NCBI GenBank assembly: GCA_029961055.1
Contig: JASBVM010000002.1
Span: 1 to 64,000 of the forward strand
DNA: 64,000 nucleotides
Direction: 5' to 3'
Source of the DNA: Bacillota bacterium
Lineage (GTDB): Bacteria; Bacillota; Sulfobacillia; JAIMAT01
Shown one piece after another: positions 32,275 through 41,771 of the stretch; positions within the stretch are counted from its first letter, which is position 1; the number at the start of each line of letters is the position of its first letter. The notes below the pieces were generated by a model that saw only the letters and a program-made list of their open reading frames with translations, was not told the DNA's origin and did no database searches. The position numbers were made by a program, and so were the translations under genes.

Positions 32275-33666
32275 ATGAGTACGCGCAGGATCCTGATGCC
32301 CGAGGAGCACCCGCCCGTGGCGGAGGCCCTACCGCTCAGCCTCCAGCACATGTTCGCCATGTTCGGGGCGACCGTCCTGGTCCCCTACCTGGTGGGCCTC
32401 GATCCCAGCATCGCCCTGCTCGCCAGCGGGGTGGGCACCTGGATCTACATCCTGTCCACCCGCTTCCAGGTTCCGTCCTACCTGGGCTCCAGCTTCGCCT
32501 TCATCGCGCCCATGATCGCCGCCGCCAAGGCGTACGGCCTTCCGGCCGCCCTGGGCGGTGGCGTGGCGGCCGGGCTCGTCTACGTCGTCGTCGCCGCCCT
32601 GGTCTCCCGCCTGGGCAGCGACTGGATCCACACCCTGATGCCGCCCGCCTTCGTCGGCGCCATCGTCATCGTCATCGGCCTGGGGCTGGCGCCGACCGCC
32701 GTCCAGATGGCCATGCGGGACGCCCACGGCGCTCTGGTCCCGCAGCACGTGCTGGTGGCGGCGGTGACGTTGGGCGTCGCGCTGGCCGTGGCGGTCTTCG
32801 GGCGCGGCTTCCTCTCCGTCGTGCCGGTGCTCACCGGGGTGGTGGTCGGTTACGCCTTCGCCGCCACCCAGGGACTGGTCGACTGGAGCGCCGTCCGCAG
32901 CGCGCCCTGGATCGGGCTGCCCCACTTCACCACGCCTGCCTTCAACTGGGCCGCCATCGCGCTGGTGGCGCCGGTGGCGCTGGTGACGCTGACCGAGCAC
33001 ATCGGCCACCTCTTCGTGGCCAACTCCATCGTGGGCCGCGACTTCTTCCGGAAGCCGGGCCTCCACCGCTCGCTCCTCGGCGACGGCATCGCCACCGTCG
33101 TCGCCTCCTTCATGGGAGGCCCGCCCAGCACCACCTACGGCGAGAACCTGGGCGTGATGGCGATCACCCGCGTCTACAGCGTCTCGGTGATCGGCGGCGC
33201 CGGGCTCCTGGCCGCACTCCTCGCCTTCGTGCCCAAGCTGGGCGCCGCCATCCACGCCATCCCGCAGCCGGTGATGGGGGGCGTCTCGGTCCTCCTCTTC
33301 GGCACCATCGCCTCCTCGGGCCTGCGCATGCTGGTGGATGGCCGGGTGGATTATAGTAACCAGAAGAACCTGATGCTCTCCTCCGTCACCCTGGTGGTCG
33401 GCCTGGGCGGCACGGTGGTCGACTTGGGCCGCTTCCATCTGGAGGGGATGGCCCTGGCGACCGGGGTGGGCATTCTGCTCAACCTCGCCTTCCTGGCGGT
33501 GGAGAGGTGGGGCGGCCGGGCGGAGGCGGGCGCGGCGGCCGGTGCCCGCGAGCCGCGCGAAGCCGCGCGGCGGGGCCAGCCGGCTTCGGCTCCGCTCCCG
33601 GCGGCGGAAGGGGCCCCCGAGGCGACCGGCGACCTGCCGCTGGCCACGGGAGCGCCGCGGGGCTGA
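32275..33666 (+). CDS. NCS2-family uracil permease (UraA/PyrP-like)
   Basis: ATG 32275 follows GGAGGAGGAGGGGAACG, giving 463 residues with about 14 hydrophobic segments. It belongs to the NCS2 nucleobase transporters. The substrate-site pieces match UraA: SLQHMFAMFGATVLVPYLVG near the start, VTLTEHIGHL with the Glu/His pair, and GGPPSTTYGENLGVMAITRV with the second Glu. The NTTYGEN-type motif points to uracil rather than xanthine. The C-terminal 60 residues are an Ala/Pro/Arg-rich soluble tail. No pyr genes are nearby. Confidence 0.9.
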   Translation: MSTRRILMPEEHPPVAEALPLSLQHMFAMFGATVLVPYLVGLDPSIALLASGVGTWIYILSTRFQVPSYLGSSFAFIAPMIAAAKAYGLPAALGGGVAAGLVYVVVAALVSRLGSDWIHTLMPPAFVGAIVIVIGLGLAPTAVQMAMRDAHGALVPQHVLVAAVTLGVALAVAVFGRGFLSVVPVLTGVVVGYAFAATQGLVDWSAVRSAPWIGLPHFTTPAFNWAAIALVAPVALVTLTEHIGHLFVANSIVGRDFFRKPGLHRSLLGDGIATVVASFMGGPPSTTYGENLGVMAITRVYSVSVIGGAGLLAALLAFVPKLGAAIHAIPQPVMGGVSVLLFGTIASSGLRMLVDGRVDYSNQKNLMLSSVTLVVGLGGTVVDLGRFHLEGMALATGVGILLNLAFLAVERWGGRAEAGAAAGAREPREAARRGQPASAPLPAAEGAPEATGDLPLATGAPRG

Positions 33667-33720
33667 GGCCGGGGCGCCCCCACCCGAGCCTGCGCCCGCC
33701 GCCCGAGCCCGAACGGAGGC

Positions 33721-34614
33721 ATGGCGATGGCGACGGTGGTGCGCAACGGGAACGGCCACAGGCTTCGGCCCTGGCGGGGCTTCGAGCCGGATCAGCTGGA
33801 GACGTTTCGCGCGGACGACGGTACGGTGCTGGTCCTGCGCCGCTGGGAGGCGCGGGGACCCCGGCACGGCGACATCCTGGTCTTCCACGGCGCGGGCGCC
33901 CATGGCGGCCTCTACGAGCCCTTCGCCGCCGAGCTGGCCACCCGGGGATGGTCGGTCTGGGTCCCAGACCTTCGGGGGCATGGCGCCTCGGGCGGGCGCA
34001 AGGGGGACGTGGAGCGATTCGAACGCTATGCCCGTGATGCGGCTCCGCTGGCCGAACGGATGGCGGAGCCGCGCTTCCTCTGGGGCGAGAGCATGGGCGG
34101 GCTGGTGGCGCTGGAGCTGGCGCTGGAGCAGCCCGGCAGCTGGCAGGGGGTCGTGCTGAGCGCGCCGGCACTCTTGCTGGTCCGGGAGATGAGCCGCCCC
34201 GTCCGTCTCCTGGGGCGCGTCGCCTCCCGCCTGGTTCCGCGCCTGACGGCGCCGCTCCTCGGCCGGGGCGAGATGCCCGGCCTGCCCCCGGGGACGCTGG
34301 GGAGGGAGTTCACCGTGCGCTGGGGGATGGAGGTGGTCCGCGCCGGCGAGGCGCTGGCCGCCCGTGCCCCGGAGCTGCGCGTGCCCTCGCTCTGGCTCCT
34401 GCCCGGCGCCGACCCGCTGGTCGACGAGGAGCGGGTGGCGGCGCTGGCCCGGAGCGTGCCCGGCGCCACGATCCGGCTCTACCCCGGTTACCCGCACGCC
34501 ATCCTGACCGGGCCCGAGCCCGTCGCCGTGGTGGCCTCGAGCACCGCCTGGCTGGAGGCGCAGGGCCGCGAGGGATCGCCGGCCGGGGCGGCCGGGGGCG
34601 TCTCGCCCTCCTAG
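33721..34614 (+). CDS. Alpha/beta hydrolase, monoacylglycerol lipase-like
   Basis: ATG 33721 (ATG 33727 is also possible) gives 297 residues. The fold markers are DILVFHGAGAHGGLYEPFA (oxyanion region), VPDLRGHGASGGRKGD, the nucleophile elbow LWGESMGGLVALELAL with Ser, the acid in LLPGADPLVDEERV and the His in YPGYPHAIL. This is the lysophospholipase/monoacylglycerol lipase layout, with a lid region near RLVPRLTAPLL. It has no signal peptide, so a cytoplasmic lipid esterase is likely. Its stop overlaps the end of spoVR by four bases, tail to tail. Confidence 0.85.
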   Translation: MAMATVVRNGNGHRLRPWRGFEPDQLETFRADDGTVLVLRRWEARGPRHGDILVFHGAGAHGGLYEPFAAELATRGWSVWVPDLRGHGASGGRKGDVERFERYARDAAPLAERMAEPRFLWGESMGGLVALELALEQPGSWQGVVLSAPALLLVREMSRPVRLLGRVASRLVPRLTAPLLGRGEMPGLPPGTLGREFTVRWGMEVVRAGEALAARAPELRVPSLWLLPGADPLVDEERVAALARSVPGATIRLYPGYPHAILTGPEPVAVVASSTAWLEAQGREGSPAGAAGGVSPS

Positions 34615-35999
34615 CGCCGGCCGGGCCGGCCCTCGTGGCCGTCCCAGGCCAGTTCCAGCTCGCGCCCCTCGCCGTCCGTGGTGATCAGCCGGACCGGTCC
34701 CCGCCAGAGCTCGCCGATGTACTCCAGCGTCTTCTTGGCGTACTCCAGGTCGAGGCCCGAGATATGCCGGTCCAGCTGTTCGAGGTAGAGCTGGCCGTGC
34801 CGGACCTCGGTCACCGCCACCAGGGGCACGCCGTAGTTGTACCGGGGACGGCAGAGGAACTCGCGCACCTGGTCGATGTCGCGGCTCTTGATCTCCAGAT
34901 CCGGTCCCCGCCCGGCGGAGGCCATCCGGCCCCGCGGCCCGTAGGTGAAGAGCTCCATCTCCTCGGCCAGCTCGGGCGTGAGGAAGTTCTGGATGAGCGA
35001 GACGTCGTCGTCGCTGCTCCGGACCCGCCAGAGCTGCTCCATGCCGAGGCGCTCCTCGATGTCGCGCAGGATCCGGTAGCCCAGGTAGTAAGGGTTGATC
35101 TGGAGGCGCCCTCCGGGCTGGACCACCGCCGCGTGCAGACGGGCGTACTCCAGCGTCTCCTCCGCGCTCAGCGAGCGGAGCTCCTCCAGGATGCGGGCGT
35201 GCCAGAAGGTGGCCCAGCCTTCGTTCAGGATCTTGGTGGCGAACTGCGGATAGAAGTAGTAGGACTCCTCGCGCTGGATCTCCAGGATATCCCGCTCCCA
35301 CGGCGCCAGCGGCGCGTAGTTGGCCAGGAACCAGAGCAGGTCCCGCTCGGGGCGGGGAGGGAGCGGTGGCAGCGCCGCGACCTCTTCCCGGGGTGCGGGG
35401 CGCTCCTCCTCCGTGAAGAGCTCGTTGTACCGCTCCTCGGCGGGGTCGCGACGCGGGGCGGGCGGCTTCCTGCCGGGCGCCTCCTCCGCATAGCGGCGGC
35501 GATGGAGCCCCTGGGGGAAGTCGACGTGCTGCTCCAGCGCCATGGCGATGTCCATCACGTGCTCCACCCGCTCGTCGCCCACCTCCTCCCGGTAGCGGTC
35601 GATGCGCTGCGCGTGGTCGGCCGCCTCCGCCACCATGTGCCGGTTGCTTCCTTGAAAAAGGACGTTGTTCTTGAAGAAGTCGGCGTGGGCGGCGACGTGG
35701 GCGACCACCAGCAGGTTCTCCACCGGCCGGTTGGTGTCCAGCAGGAAGGCGTAGGCGGGGTCGTTGTTGAGCACGATCTCGTAAACGCGCGAGAGGCCCA
35801 TCTGCCCGAAGATCCGGTTGCGGTTGTAGACCTGGCCGTACGACCAGTGCTGGGCGCGGGTGGGCAGCCCGTAGGCGGCCAGCTCGGCCATGATCTCCTC
35901 CGGCACCACCTCGAAGCGCAGGTCGAAGAAGTCGAGCCCCAGCACCCTGGCCTGCTCCAGCACCTCCTCGAAACGCTCAGGAAGCGGTTCCAGCGGCAT
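34611..35999 (-). CDS. spoVR: SpoVR family protein
   Basis: ATG 35999 with GGGGTGAGG just upstream gives 462 residues; GTG 36008 in frame is an alternative. Family motifs include DFFDLRFEVVPEEIM, QHWSYGQVYNRNRIFGQMGL, YEIVLNNDPAYAFLLDTN, VVAHVAAHADFFKNN, and the HARILEELRSL and INPYYLGYRILRDIEERL segments. SpoVR is needed for spore cortex formation in Bacillus subtilis, while its relative YcgB in enteric bacteria is a stress protein. A Pro/Arg/Glu-rich insert (GRKPPAPRRDPAEERY) lies near residue 190. It overlaps yhbH by 23 bases and is the last gene of the prkA operon. Confidence 0.93.
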   Translation of the reverse strand: MPLEPLPERFEEVLEQARVLGLDFFDLRFEVVPEEIMAELAAYGLPTRAQHWSYGQVYNRNRIFGQMGLSRVYEIVLNNDPAYAFLLDTNRPVENLLVVAHVAAHADFFKNNVLFQGSNRHMVAEAADHAQRIDRYREEVGDERVEHVMDIAMALEQHVDFPQGLHRRRYAEEAPGRKPPAPRRDPAEERYNELFTEEERPAPREEVAALPPLPPRPERDLLWFLANYAPLAPWERDILEIQREESYYFYPQFATKILNEGWATFWHARILEELRSLSAEETLEYARLHAAVVQPGGRLQINPYYLGYRILRDIEERLGMEQLWRVRSSDDDVSLIQNFLTPELAEEMELFTYGPRGRMASAGRGPDLEIKSRDIDQVREFLCRPRYNYGVPLVAVTEVRHGQLYLEQLDRHISGLDLEYAKKTLEYIGELWRGPVRLITTDGEGRELELAWDGHEGRPGRR

Positions 36000-37188
36000 C
36001 GCCCTCACCCCCGTGGTCGGCCAGGAGAAAGGCTCGCAACGCGGCGTAGACGTCCTCCCGACGGTGGATGGCGACGGCCACGAAGTGCGGATCGTCGACC
36101 CTGGCCAGGGCCCGCCCGAAGAGGCTCTTCGGCCGCTCCAGCGTTCGCGCGCGGCCCTCCCGGCCGCGGGCGTCGCGCTCCAGGCCGCCGTAGAAGGAGG
36201 CGCCGGCCGCCTCCACGATCTCGCCGTAGCCCACCATCCGGCTCTCGGCCAGCAGCTCGCGGACGGCCTGGGCGGCGGCGGCGTTGTCCTCGGGGAAGTT
36301 GTCGCCGTCGGAGAAGTGGAAGACGTAGTTGTTCCACTGGCCGGCCGGGTGGTGGCGGCGGATGTGGTCCAGGGCCGCCCGGTAGGCGCTGGAGCAGATG
36401 GTCCCGCCCGCCGAGCCGATCCCGAAGAAGGTCCTCTCGTCCACCAGCCGCGCTTCGGCGTCGTGGGCGATGAAGACGATCTCCACCTTCTCGTAGCGGG
36501 TGCGGAGGAACTGGACCATCCAGAAGAAGAAGGCCTTGGCGATGTACTTCTTGTCGAGCGTCATGCTCGCCGAGCGGTCGAGCAGGAGGTAGGCGGCCGC
36601 CTGCATGCGGGGCCGCGGCTCCTCGCGCCAGCTGCGGTAGCGCAGATCGTCCTGCACGAACTCGCCCGGCCGGGGTTCTCCGCGCGCGGCCCTCCTCTTC
36701 AGGTTCTCGCGGAGCGTGCGGCGCTTGTCGACGTTGGCCAGCGAGCCCACCCGGCGCACCTCGTCGAAACGGAGCTCGTGGACCCGGGTCTGCCGTCCCT
36801 TGGGCTCCAGCCAGGGCAGGTCCAGGTCCTCCAGCATCATCCGCGCCAGCTCCTGGACGGTCAGGTCGGTCTCGAAGGTCAGCTCGCCCGGCGCGTCGCC
36901 GGCCTGGCCGGCTCCGCCGCCGGCCGCCGGCTCGACGAGACGGTCGCCCGGCTCGCCCTTTCCCTGCCCGACGCCCTGGTGCGACTGGGGGAGACCGTAC
37001 CGGAAATGGTAGCGGTCGAGGTAGCGGATCGGCACCCGCACCAGGCGCTGGCCATCGGAACCGATGATCGCCTCTTCGGTGACCAGGTGGCGGAGGTTCT
37101 CCCGGATCGCCTCGCGCACCCTCTGGTCGTGGCGCCGCGCGTCGCGGACCCCACGGCGGCGAAGTTCCCAAGGAAGCTCGTCAGGCAT
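35977..37188 (-). CDS. yhbH: UPF0229/YhbH family protein with a VWA-type domain
   Basis: ATG 37188 follows GAGGGGTGA, giving 403 residues. The N-terminal part (VREAIRENLRHLVTEEAIIG, RYLDRYHFRYG) and the C-terminal von Willebrand-like region are as in YhbH/YeaH (DUF444). That region has YLLLDRSASMTLDKKYIAKA carrying the DxSxS metal site, VEIVFIAHDAEARLVDE, GGTICSSAYRAAL and HFSDGDNFPEDN. In many bacteria it is encoded with the PrkA kinase and SpoVR/YcgB. The precise biochemical role is unknown. It lies 24 bases after prkA and overlaps spoVR. Confidence 0.92.
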   Translation of the reverse strand: MPDELPWELRRRGVRDARRHDQRVREAIRENLRHLVTEEAIIGSDGQRLVRVPIRYLDRYHFRYGLPQSHQGVGQGKGEPGDRLVEPAAGGGAGQAGDAPGELTFETDLTVQELARMMLEDLDLPWLEPKGRQTRVHELRFDEVRRVGSLANVDKRRTLRENLKRRAARGEPRPGEFVQDDLRYRSWREEPRPRMQAAAYLLLDRSASMTLDKKYIAKAFFFWMVQFLRTRYEKVEIVFIAHDAEARLVDERTFFGIGSAGGTICSSAYRAALDHIRRHHPAGQWNNYVFHFSDGDNFPEDNAAAAQAVRELLAESRMVGYGEIVEAAGASFYGGLERDARGREGRARTLERPKSLFGRALARVDDPHFVAVAIHRREDVYAALRAFLLADHGGEGDAAGTAS

Positions 37189-37212
37189 CCGTCACCCCTC
37201 CCGCGAAGCGGT

Positions 37213-39120
37213 TCACTTCTCGCGCGAGAGCAGCGAGGAGACGTACTTGAGGAGCTCGTTGGCGCAGGTGGCGCAGTACCCCTCGCGCTGGGTGAGTGTG
37301 TCCACCACCTGGTTGATCCGCTTCAGCTCTTCCTCGTCCGGGTTGCGGGAGGTGACCGTGAGGCGGATGGTATCCCGCCGCTCGTCGAAGAGCTGCCGCT
37401 CCAGAGCCGTGCGCAGCTTCTCGTGCGAGGTGTAGTCGAAGCGCTCGCCCCGGCGGTCGGCGATGGCCACCTTGCGCATGATCTCGTTGCGGAAGGCGTC
37501 CTTGCCGCTCTCGGAGACGGCCACCTTCTCCTCGATGGAGCGCATCAGCCGCTCGTCCGGCTCGCGCTCCTCGCCGGTGATGGGGTCGCTGATCCGCGCG
37601 TGCTCCAGGTAGGCCTCGACGTTGTCCAGGTAGTTGTCCAGGAGCGTCCGGATCTCGTCCTCGAAGGAGACGAAGAAGGCCTTCTGCACGTCGGTTCGCG
37701 CGATCTCGTCGTACTCCCGGCGGGCGTCGGCGATCAGCTGCTCGTACTCCTCCCGCTTCTCGCGGCCCAGCTCCGCCAGATCGTCCACGCCCTCCTTGAG
37801 CGAGAGGAGGATGTCGATGGGGTTGACGCAGGTGACCCCCGGCCGCGTGAAGGCGGCCGCGATGCGGTTCATCACGAAGCGGGGCGAGATCCCGAACATC
37901 CCCTCGTTCTCGCTCTCGGCCCGGATCTTCTTGACGTCCCGGCTGCTGTAGCCCTCCACCTCGTCGCCGTTGTAGAGGTGCATCTTCTTGACGCGGCTGA
38001 GGCCGGGCCGGTTCGAGTCCTCCAGGCGCGTCATGATGGCGAACATGGAGGCCACCTCGAGCGTGTGCGGGGCGATGTGGACGCCGTGGAGGTTGGACTG
38101 GGAGAGGAGCTTCCGGTAGATGCGCACTTCCTCCGAGAGCTTCAGGTTGTAGGGGAACCGGACGGCGATCATGCGGTCGCGGAGCGCCTGAGAGGTCTCG
38201 TCGCTCAGGAACTGCTGGTACTCCACCTCGTTGGTGTGGGCGACCACGCACTCGTCCGCGTAGATCAGCGGGAAGCGCCCGGTCTTGATGTTCCGCTCCT
38301 GGGCGAGGGTCAGGAGGACGTAGAGGAAGCGCGGGTCGGCCTTGAGCATCTCGATGAACTCCATCAGCCCGCGGTTGGCGATGTTCAGCTCGCCGTCGAA
38401 GCGGTAGGCGCGCGGATCCGATTCGGCGCCGTACTCTCCGATCCGGGCCAGGTCCAGCGAGCCCACCAGCTCGGAGATGTCCTGGCTCTTCGGATCCGAC
38501 GGGACGAAGGTGCCGATGCCGACCCGGTCCTTCTCCGAAAGGAAGATCCTCTGCACCGGGACGCGATAGATGTCGCCCTCGTAGCTCTCCTTCAGCTCCA
38601 GCGCGCAGCGGGGGCAGAGCTCGCCCTCGATGTCGATGCCGTACCGCTGCCGGAACTCCGGTCGCAGCCGGTGGGGGATCAGGTGGAGCGGATCCTCGTG
38701 CTGCGGGCAGTCGGCGATGGCGTAGATGGCGCCCTCGGCCGTCCGGGAGTACTCCTCCAGCCCGCGCTTGAGGAGGATGACCAGCTCGGACTTCCCGCTG
38801 GAGGGCGGGCCGTACAGGAGGAGGATGCGGCGCCGGACGTCGGAGCCCATGGCGGCGGCCTTGAAGTACTCCACCACCTGGGCGACCGCCTCGTCCACGC
38901 CGAAGAGATCGTCGCCGAAGAACCGGTACCGTTCCACCCCGGTCTGTTCGTCGACCTCCGAGCCGCGCTCGCGGATCATGTCCCATAGCCGCTCGTGGGC
39001 GCGACGGGCAAGACGGGGATTCTCGATGACCATGGGCAGGTAGTCGCGGAAGGTCCCGCTCCACGCTTCCTCGGCATGGGACCGACGGTACTCGTCGATC
39101 AACTCGAAGACATCGTCCAT
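37213..39120 (-). CDS. prkA: PrkA serine protein kinase / AAA+ protein
   Basis: ATG 39120 with GGAGGTG nine bases upstream gives 635 residues, the normal length. The AAA+ part has the P-loop LLLYGPPSSGKSELV, the Walker B-like region FPLIYADECVVAHTN, and two Cys pairs around IADCPQHEDP and GELCPRCALELK. The C-terminal kinase-like domain includes KAFFVSFEDEIRTLLDNYL, EYEQLIADARREYDEIA and NEIMRKVAIADRRGERFDY, and ends with a CATCANELL Cys pair. In Bacillus subtilis PrkA affects sporulation and has been reported as kinase and protease. The order prkA-yhbH-spoVR equals the yeaG-yeaH-ycgB set of enteric bacteria. Confidence 0.94.
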   Translation of the reverse strand: MDDVFELIDEYRRSHAEEAWSGTFRDYLPMVIENPRLARRAHERLWDMIRERGSEVDEQTGVERYRFFGDDLFGVDEAVAQVVEYFKAAAMGSDVRRRILLLYGPPSSGKSELVILLKRGLEEYSRTAEGAIYAIADCPQHEDPLHLIPHRLRPEFRQRYGIDIEGELCPRCALELKESYEGDIYRVPVQRIFLSEKDRVGIGTFVPSDPKSQDISELVGSLDLARIGEYGAESDPRAYRFDGELNIANRGLMEFIEMLKADPRFLYVLLTLAQERNIKTGRFPLIYADECVVAHTNEVEYQQFLSDETSQALRDRMIAVRFPYNLKLSEEVRIYRKLLSQSNLHGVHIAPHTLEVASMFAIMTRLEDSNRPGLSRVKKMHLYNGDEVEGYSSRDVKKIRAESENEGMFGISPRFVMNRIAAAFTRPGVTCVNPIDILLSLKEGVDDLAELGREKREEYEQLIADARREYDEIARTDVQKAFFVSFEDEIRTLLDNYLDNVEAYLEHARISDPITGEEREPDERLMRSIEEKVAVSESGKDAFRNEIMRKVAIADRRGERFDYTSHEKLRTALERQLFDERRDTIRLTVTSRNPDEEELKRINQVVDTLTQREGYCATCANELLKYVSSLLSREK

Positions 39121-39185
39121 GCCTGGTGCACCTCCGTTCCCCGGCCGCCCCCGCAGGGCGGCGGGGAGAGCGGTTGTGCTTCAGT

Positions 39186-39216
39186 ATTATAGGGCTCCGG
39201 GCGGTCTAAGGAGCCC
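39186..39216 (-). promoter_or_regulatory. Inverted repeat beside a TATAAT upstream of prkA
   Basis: On the minus strand a TATAAT (39191-39186) is immediately preceded by a 7-bp inverted repeat with an 11-base loop: GGGCTCC (39216-39210) and GGAGCCC (39198-39192). No -35 consensus is found at 16-18 bases, so activation or another sigma factor may be required. The repeat may be an operator or the terminator hairpin of the upstream small gene. The transcript would have a 60-base leader. Confidence 0.4.
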
Positions 39217-39328
39217 CAGAATCAGCATAATTCGGCAAAGCTGACGCTGAACATAATGGAAAGCAGGGAAAAAAGAGGGATCGTTGACGAGAATCCTGGC
39301 GCGATGACCGGGTGCCGAAGCCGGGTGC

Positions 39329-39511
39329 CTAGAGCGCTGCGAGAAGCAGGGAGAGGAGCCCCAGACCCGCGAAGAGGACGGCCAGCGGCCACCAGCTCGG
39401 CCCGGCGCCACCGCCGCGGATCACGCGCAAAGCCCGCTTCCGGATGGCTTCGCTCCGCTGCCGGCGCCAGCGCTCGCGCCGGTAAGCGTTCAGGTCGCGC
39501 ACCTTGCCCAA
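39329..39511 (-). CDS. Small basic membrane protein (60 residues)
   Basis: TTG 39511 is eight bases after GCGGAGGTG, giving 60 residues. The first half is strongly basic (MGKVRDLNAYRRERWRRQRS); the second half is one membrane segment (WWPLAVLFAGLGLLSLLLAA) reaching the C-terminus. This is a positively charged cytoplasmic head with a C-terminal anchor. I do not recognise a family. It lies 208 bases ahead of prkA in the same direction. An upstream ATG in the frame (39559) has no ribosome site. Confidence 0.6.
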   Translation of the reverse strand: MGKVRDLNAYRRERWRRQRSEAIRKRALRVIRGGGAGPSWWPLAVLFAGLGLLSLLLAAL

Positions 39512-39639
39512 GGGGTGGCACCTCCGCGAGAACCGTTCCCGATCAGTGTACACCCGCAACCCCGGGCGCGGACCCCCCTCGGCCGGAGGGGCGGCGGCCT
39601 CCGCTGCCGTTCTGTGGGGCCGCCTTCGCTTTCCACGCC

Positions 39640-39667
39640 TAAATCCGGCAGCGGTGGGCTTCGATGG
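39640..39667 (+). promoter_or_regulatory. Candidate sigma-D (sigma-28) promoter for the chemotaxis operon
   Basis: TAAA (39640-39643), 16 bases, then TTCGATGG (39660-39667). This resembles the flagellar/chemotaxis consensus TAAA-N15-GCCGATAA: the -35 core and CGAT of the -10 match, the flanks do not. It lies 108 bases ahead of the mcp start. The rest of 39512-39774 shows no other promoter-like pair. Confidence 0.4.
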
Positions 39668-39774
39668 TATCAGAGGAACGGTCTCGGCTCCACGGGCGAA
39701 CCGCCCGGGAGATCGCCCCGCCGCTCCAGCCGCATCCGAAGCCGAAGAGCGAGCCCGAATCGAGGGGATCTGCC

Positions 39775-41274
39775 ATGCTTCATCGTCTTCTCCGCGTCAG
39801 CCTGGCTGGAAAGATCCTGGGCGCCACCGCCGCCATGGCGGTGATCGTGCTGGCCAGCTCCGGGCTCGGGCTCTGGACCACCCGCCAGCTGGCGGCCGCC
39901 CGGCCGGGCGGTCCCTGGGAGCTGCTGGGCGACCTCTGGCTGGCGGCGGCGCTCCTGGTCTGCCTGGTCGGCTTCGCCGGCGCCTGGCTGATCGTCCGCG
40001 AGGTGGTCGACCCCGTCCGCCGGGTGGCCCAGGCGGCCGCCCTGCTGGGAGAGCAGGGGCGCCTGGATGTGCGTGTCACCGGCCCCCGCGCCGGGAGCGC
40101 CGAGCTGGCCGGACTGGCGGGCAGTTTCAATGCCATGGCCGACCGTCTCGCCGAGGCGGTGGCCGCCCTGGCCAAGACCGCTTCGCAGCTGGGAGGGGAT
40201 GCCCGCCGGCTGGCGGAGCGAGGCCGGTCGATCGCCGAGCTCCTCCAGAAGGGCCTGGCGGGGTTCGAGGCGGTCGACCGAGGCTCGGAGGCGCAGAGGC
40301 TGGCGGGCGAACAGATGAGCCACGCCCTGGCCGAGCTCCGGCAGGCCATCGAGCAGGTGGCCGGTGGCGCCGCGGACCAGGCCCGCGGGACCCAGGAACT
40401 CCACGTGCTGCTCAACCGCATGGCCGCCCGCGTCAGCGAGATCCGCCACGCCGCCGACGAGCTGGACCGCGCCTACGGCCGGATCGCGAGCGATGCGGCG
40501 CGCGGGCGGAGCGACCTGGAGTCGAGCCATGCCGGTATGGAGACGCTGCGGGCGGCCGTCCTGGCCACCGCCGAGCGGGTGGAAGCGCTGGGCAACGCCT
40601 CGCAGGAGATCGGGCGGATCGTGGAGAGCATCACCGAGATCGCCGACCAGACCAACCTGCTGGCGCTCAACGCCGCCATCGAGGCCGCCCGGGCGGGCGA
40701 GCACGGCCGCGGCTTCGCCGTGGTCGCCTCGGAGATCCGCCACCTGGCGGAACGGAGTGGCGAGGCCAGCCGCGACATCGCCCGGCGCGTCGAGGCGCTG
40801 CGGAGCGAGACCGACGCCGTGGTGGCGGCCATGCGCGCCAGCAGCGAGCAGGTGAACAGCGGCTCGACGGAGATCGAGCGGACGCTGGAGACGCTGGCGG
40901 GCATCTTCGAACAGGTGCAGCGGGTGAAGGAGCCGATCGGCGCCATCGCCGGCTCGGCCCAGGGCGCCGACGACGACGCCCAGCAGGCGGTCCGGGCGAT
41001 GGAGGGCGTGGCCGGCGTGGCCGAGGAGAACGCGGCCGCGGCCGAGCAGATGGCCGCCTCCAGCCGGCAGGTGCAGGAAGCGGTGGAGCAGACCGGCCGG
41101 CTGGTCGACGAGACGGTGGAGCGGGTGGCCGCGCTCCGCGACCTGCTCACCCGCGCGGGCGAGGCTGTGGAGGAGACGGAGGGGATGACGGCGCGGATGG
41201 AACAGCTGGCGAGCCGGCTGACGGGTGTCGTGGGGCGCTACCGCTGGGCGGGCAGGGAGGGGGAGGCCGCATGA
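39775..41274 (+). CDS. Methyl-accepting chemotaxis protein with almost no extracellular domain
   Basis: ATG 39775 follows GAGGGGATC, giving 499 residues; in-frame ATG 39664 lacks a ribosome site and adds unconserved sequence. Two membrane segments (about residues 10-34 and 51-72) are separated by only about 16 residues, so there is no ligand-binding ectodomain. A HAMP-like region (73-125, [10 protein letters not shown]) follows, then a long cytoplasmic coiled coil whose tip (about 287-315) reads [20 protein letters not shown] and [18 protein letters not shown]. Such receptors probably sense membrane, redox or internal signals. It heads the che operon and overlaps cheW (ATGA). Confidence 0.92.
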   Translation: MLHRLLRVSLAGKILGATAAMAVIVLASSGLGLWTTRQLAAARPGGPWELLGDLWLAAALLVCLVGFAGAWLIVREVVDPVRRVAQAAALLGEQGRLDVRVTGPRAGSAELAGLAGSFNAMADRLAEAVAALAKTASQLGGDARRLAERGRSIAELLQKGLAGFEAVDRGSEAQRLAGEQMSHALAELRQAIEQVAGGAADQARGTQELHVLLNRMAARVSEIRHAADELDRAYGRIASDAARGRSDLESSHAGMETLRAAVLATAERVEALGNASQEIGRIVESITEIADQTNLLALNAAIEAARAGEHGRGFAVVASEIRHLAERSGEASRDIARRVEALRSETDAVVAAMRASSEQVNSGSTEIERTLETLAGIFEQVQRVKEPIGAIAGSAQGADDDAQQAVRAMEGVAGVAEENAAAAEQMAASSRQVQEAVEQTGRLVDETVERVAALRDLLTRAGEAVEETEGMTARMEQLASRLTGVVGRYRWAGREGEAA

Positions 41275-41768
41275 GCCAGCCGGAGACGGAGGCGGGCCGG
41301 GCTGCGGAGGGCCGGCAGGTCGTGGTGCTCGAGCTGGACGGGCAGGCGTACGGGGCCGACATCGGCAGCGTCCGCGAGGTGCTCGCCTTCCAGCCCGTCA
41401 CCCGGGTGCCGCAGGCGCCCTCCTTCGTGCTGGGCGTCATCAACTTGCGGGGACGGATCATCCCGGTGATCGACCTCCGGCGTCGCCTCGGGCTGGCCGC
41501 CGCCGAGCCGGGCCCCCTCTCCCGGATCGTGGTGGTGGAGGACGGCGACGAGTTGATCGGGATGCTGGTGGACGGCGTGAGCGAGGTGCTCCAGGTCCCC
41601 GCGGACCGGATCGATCCGCCGGGCGAGCTGGTGCGCGGGGAGGACGCCTCCTTCCTCCGCGGCGTGGCGCGCCTGGAGGACCGGTTGATCATCTTCCTGG
41701 CGCTGGAGAGGGTGCTGGACGCGCACCAGCGCTCCGCCGCCGTGAGCGCCGCCCGGCCGGGGGCCTAG
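41271..41768 (+). CDS. cheW: Chemotaxis coupling protein
   Basis: ATG 41271 overlaps the mcp stop and has GGGAGGGGGAGG upstream, giving 165 residues. It links receptors to CheA. The conserved core is present: [43 protein letters not shown] with the conserved NLRG turn, DLRRRLGL and the C-terminal [16 protein letters not shown]. The N- and C-terminal 15 residues are extensions. Confidence 0.95.
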   Translation: MSQPETEAGRAAEGRQVVVLELDGQAYGADIGSVREVLAFQPVTRVPQAPSFVLGVINLRGRIIPVIDLRRRLGLAAAEPGPLSRIVVVEDGDELIGMLVDGVSEVLQVPADRIDPPGELVRGEDASFLRGVARLEDRLIIFLALERVLDAHQRSAAVSAARPGA

Positions 41769-41771
41769 GCG

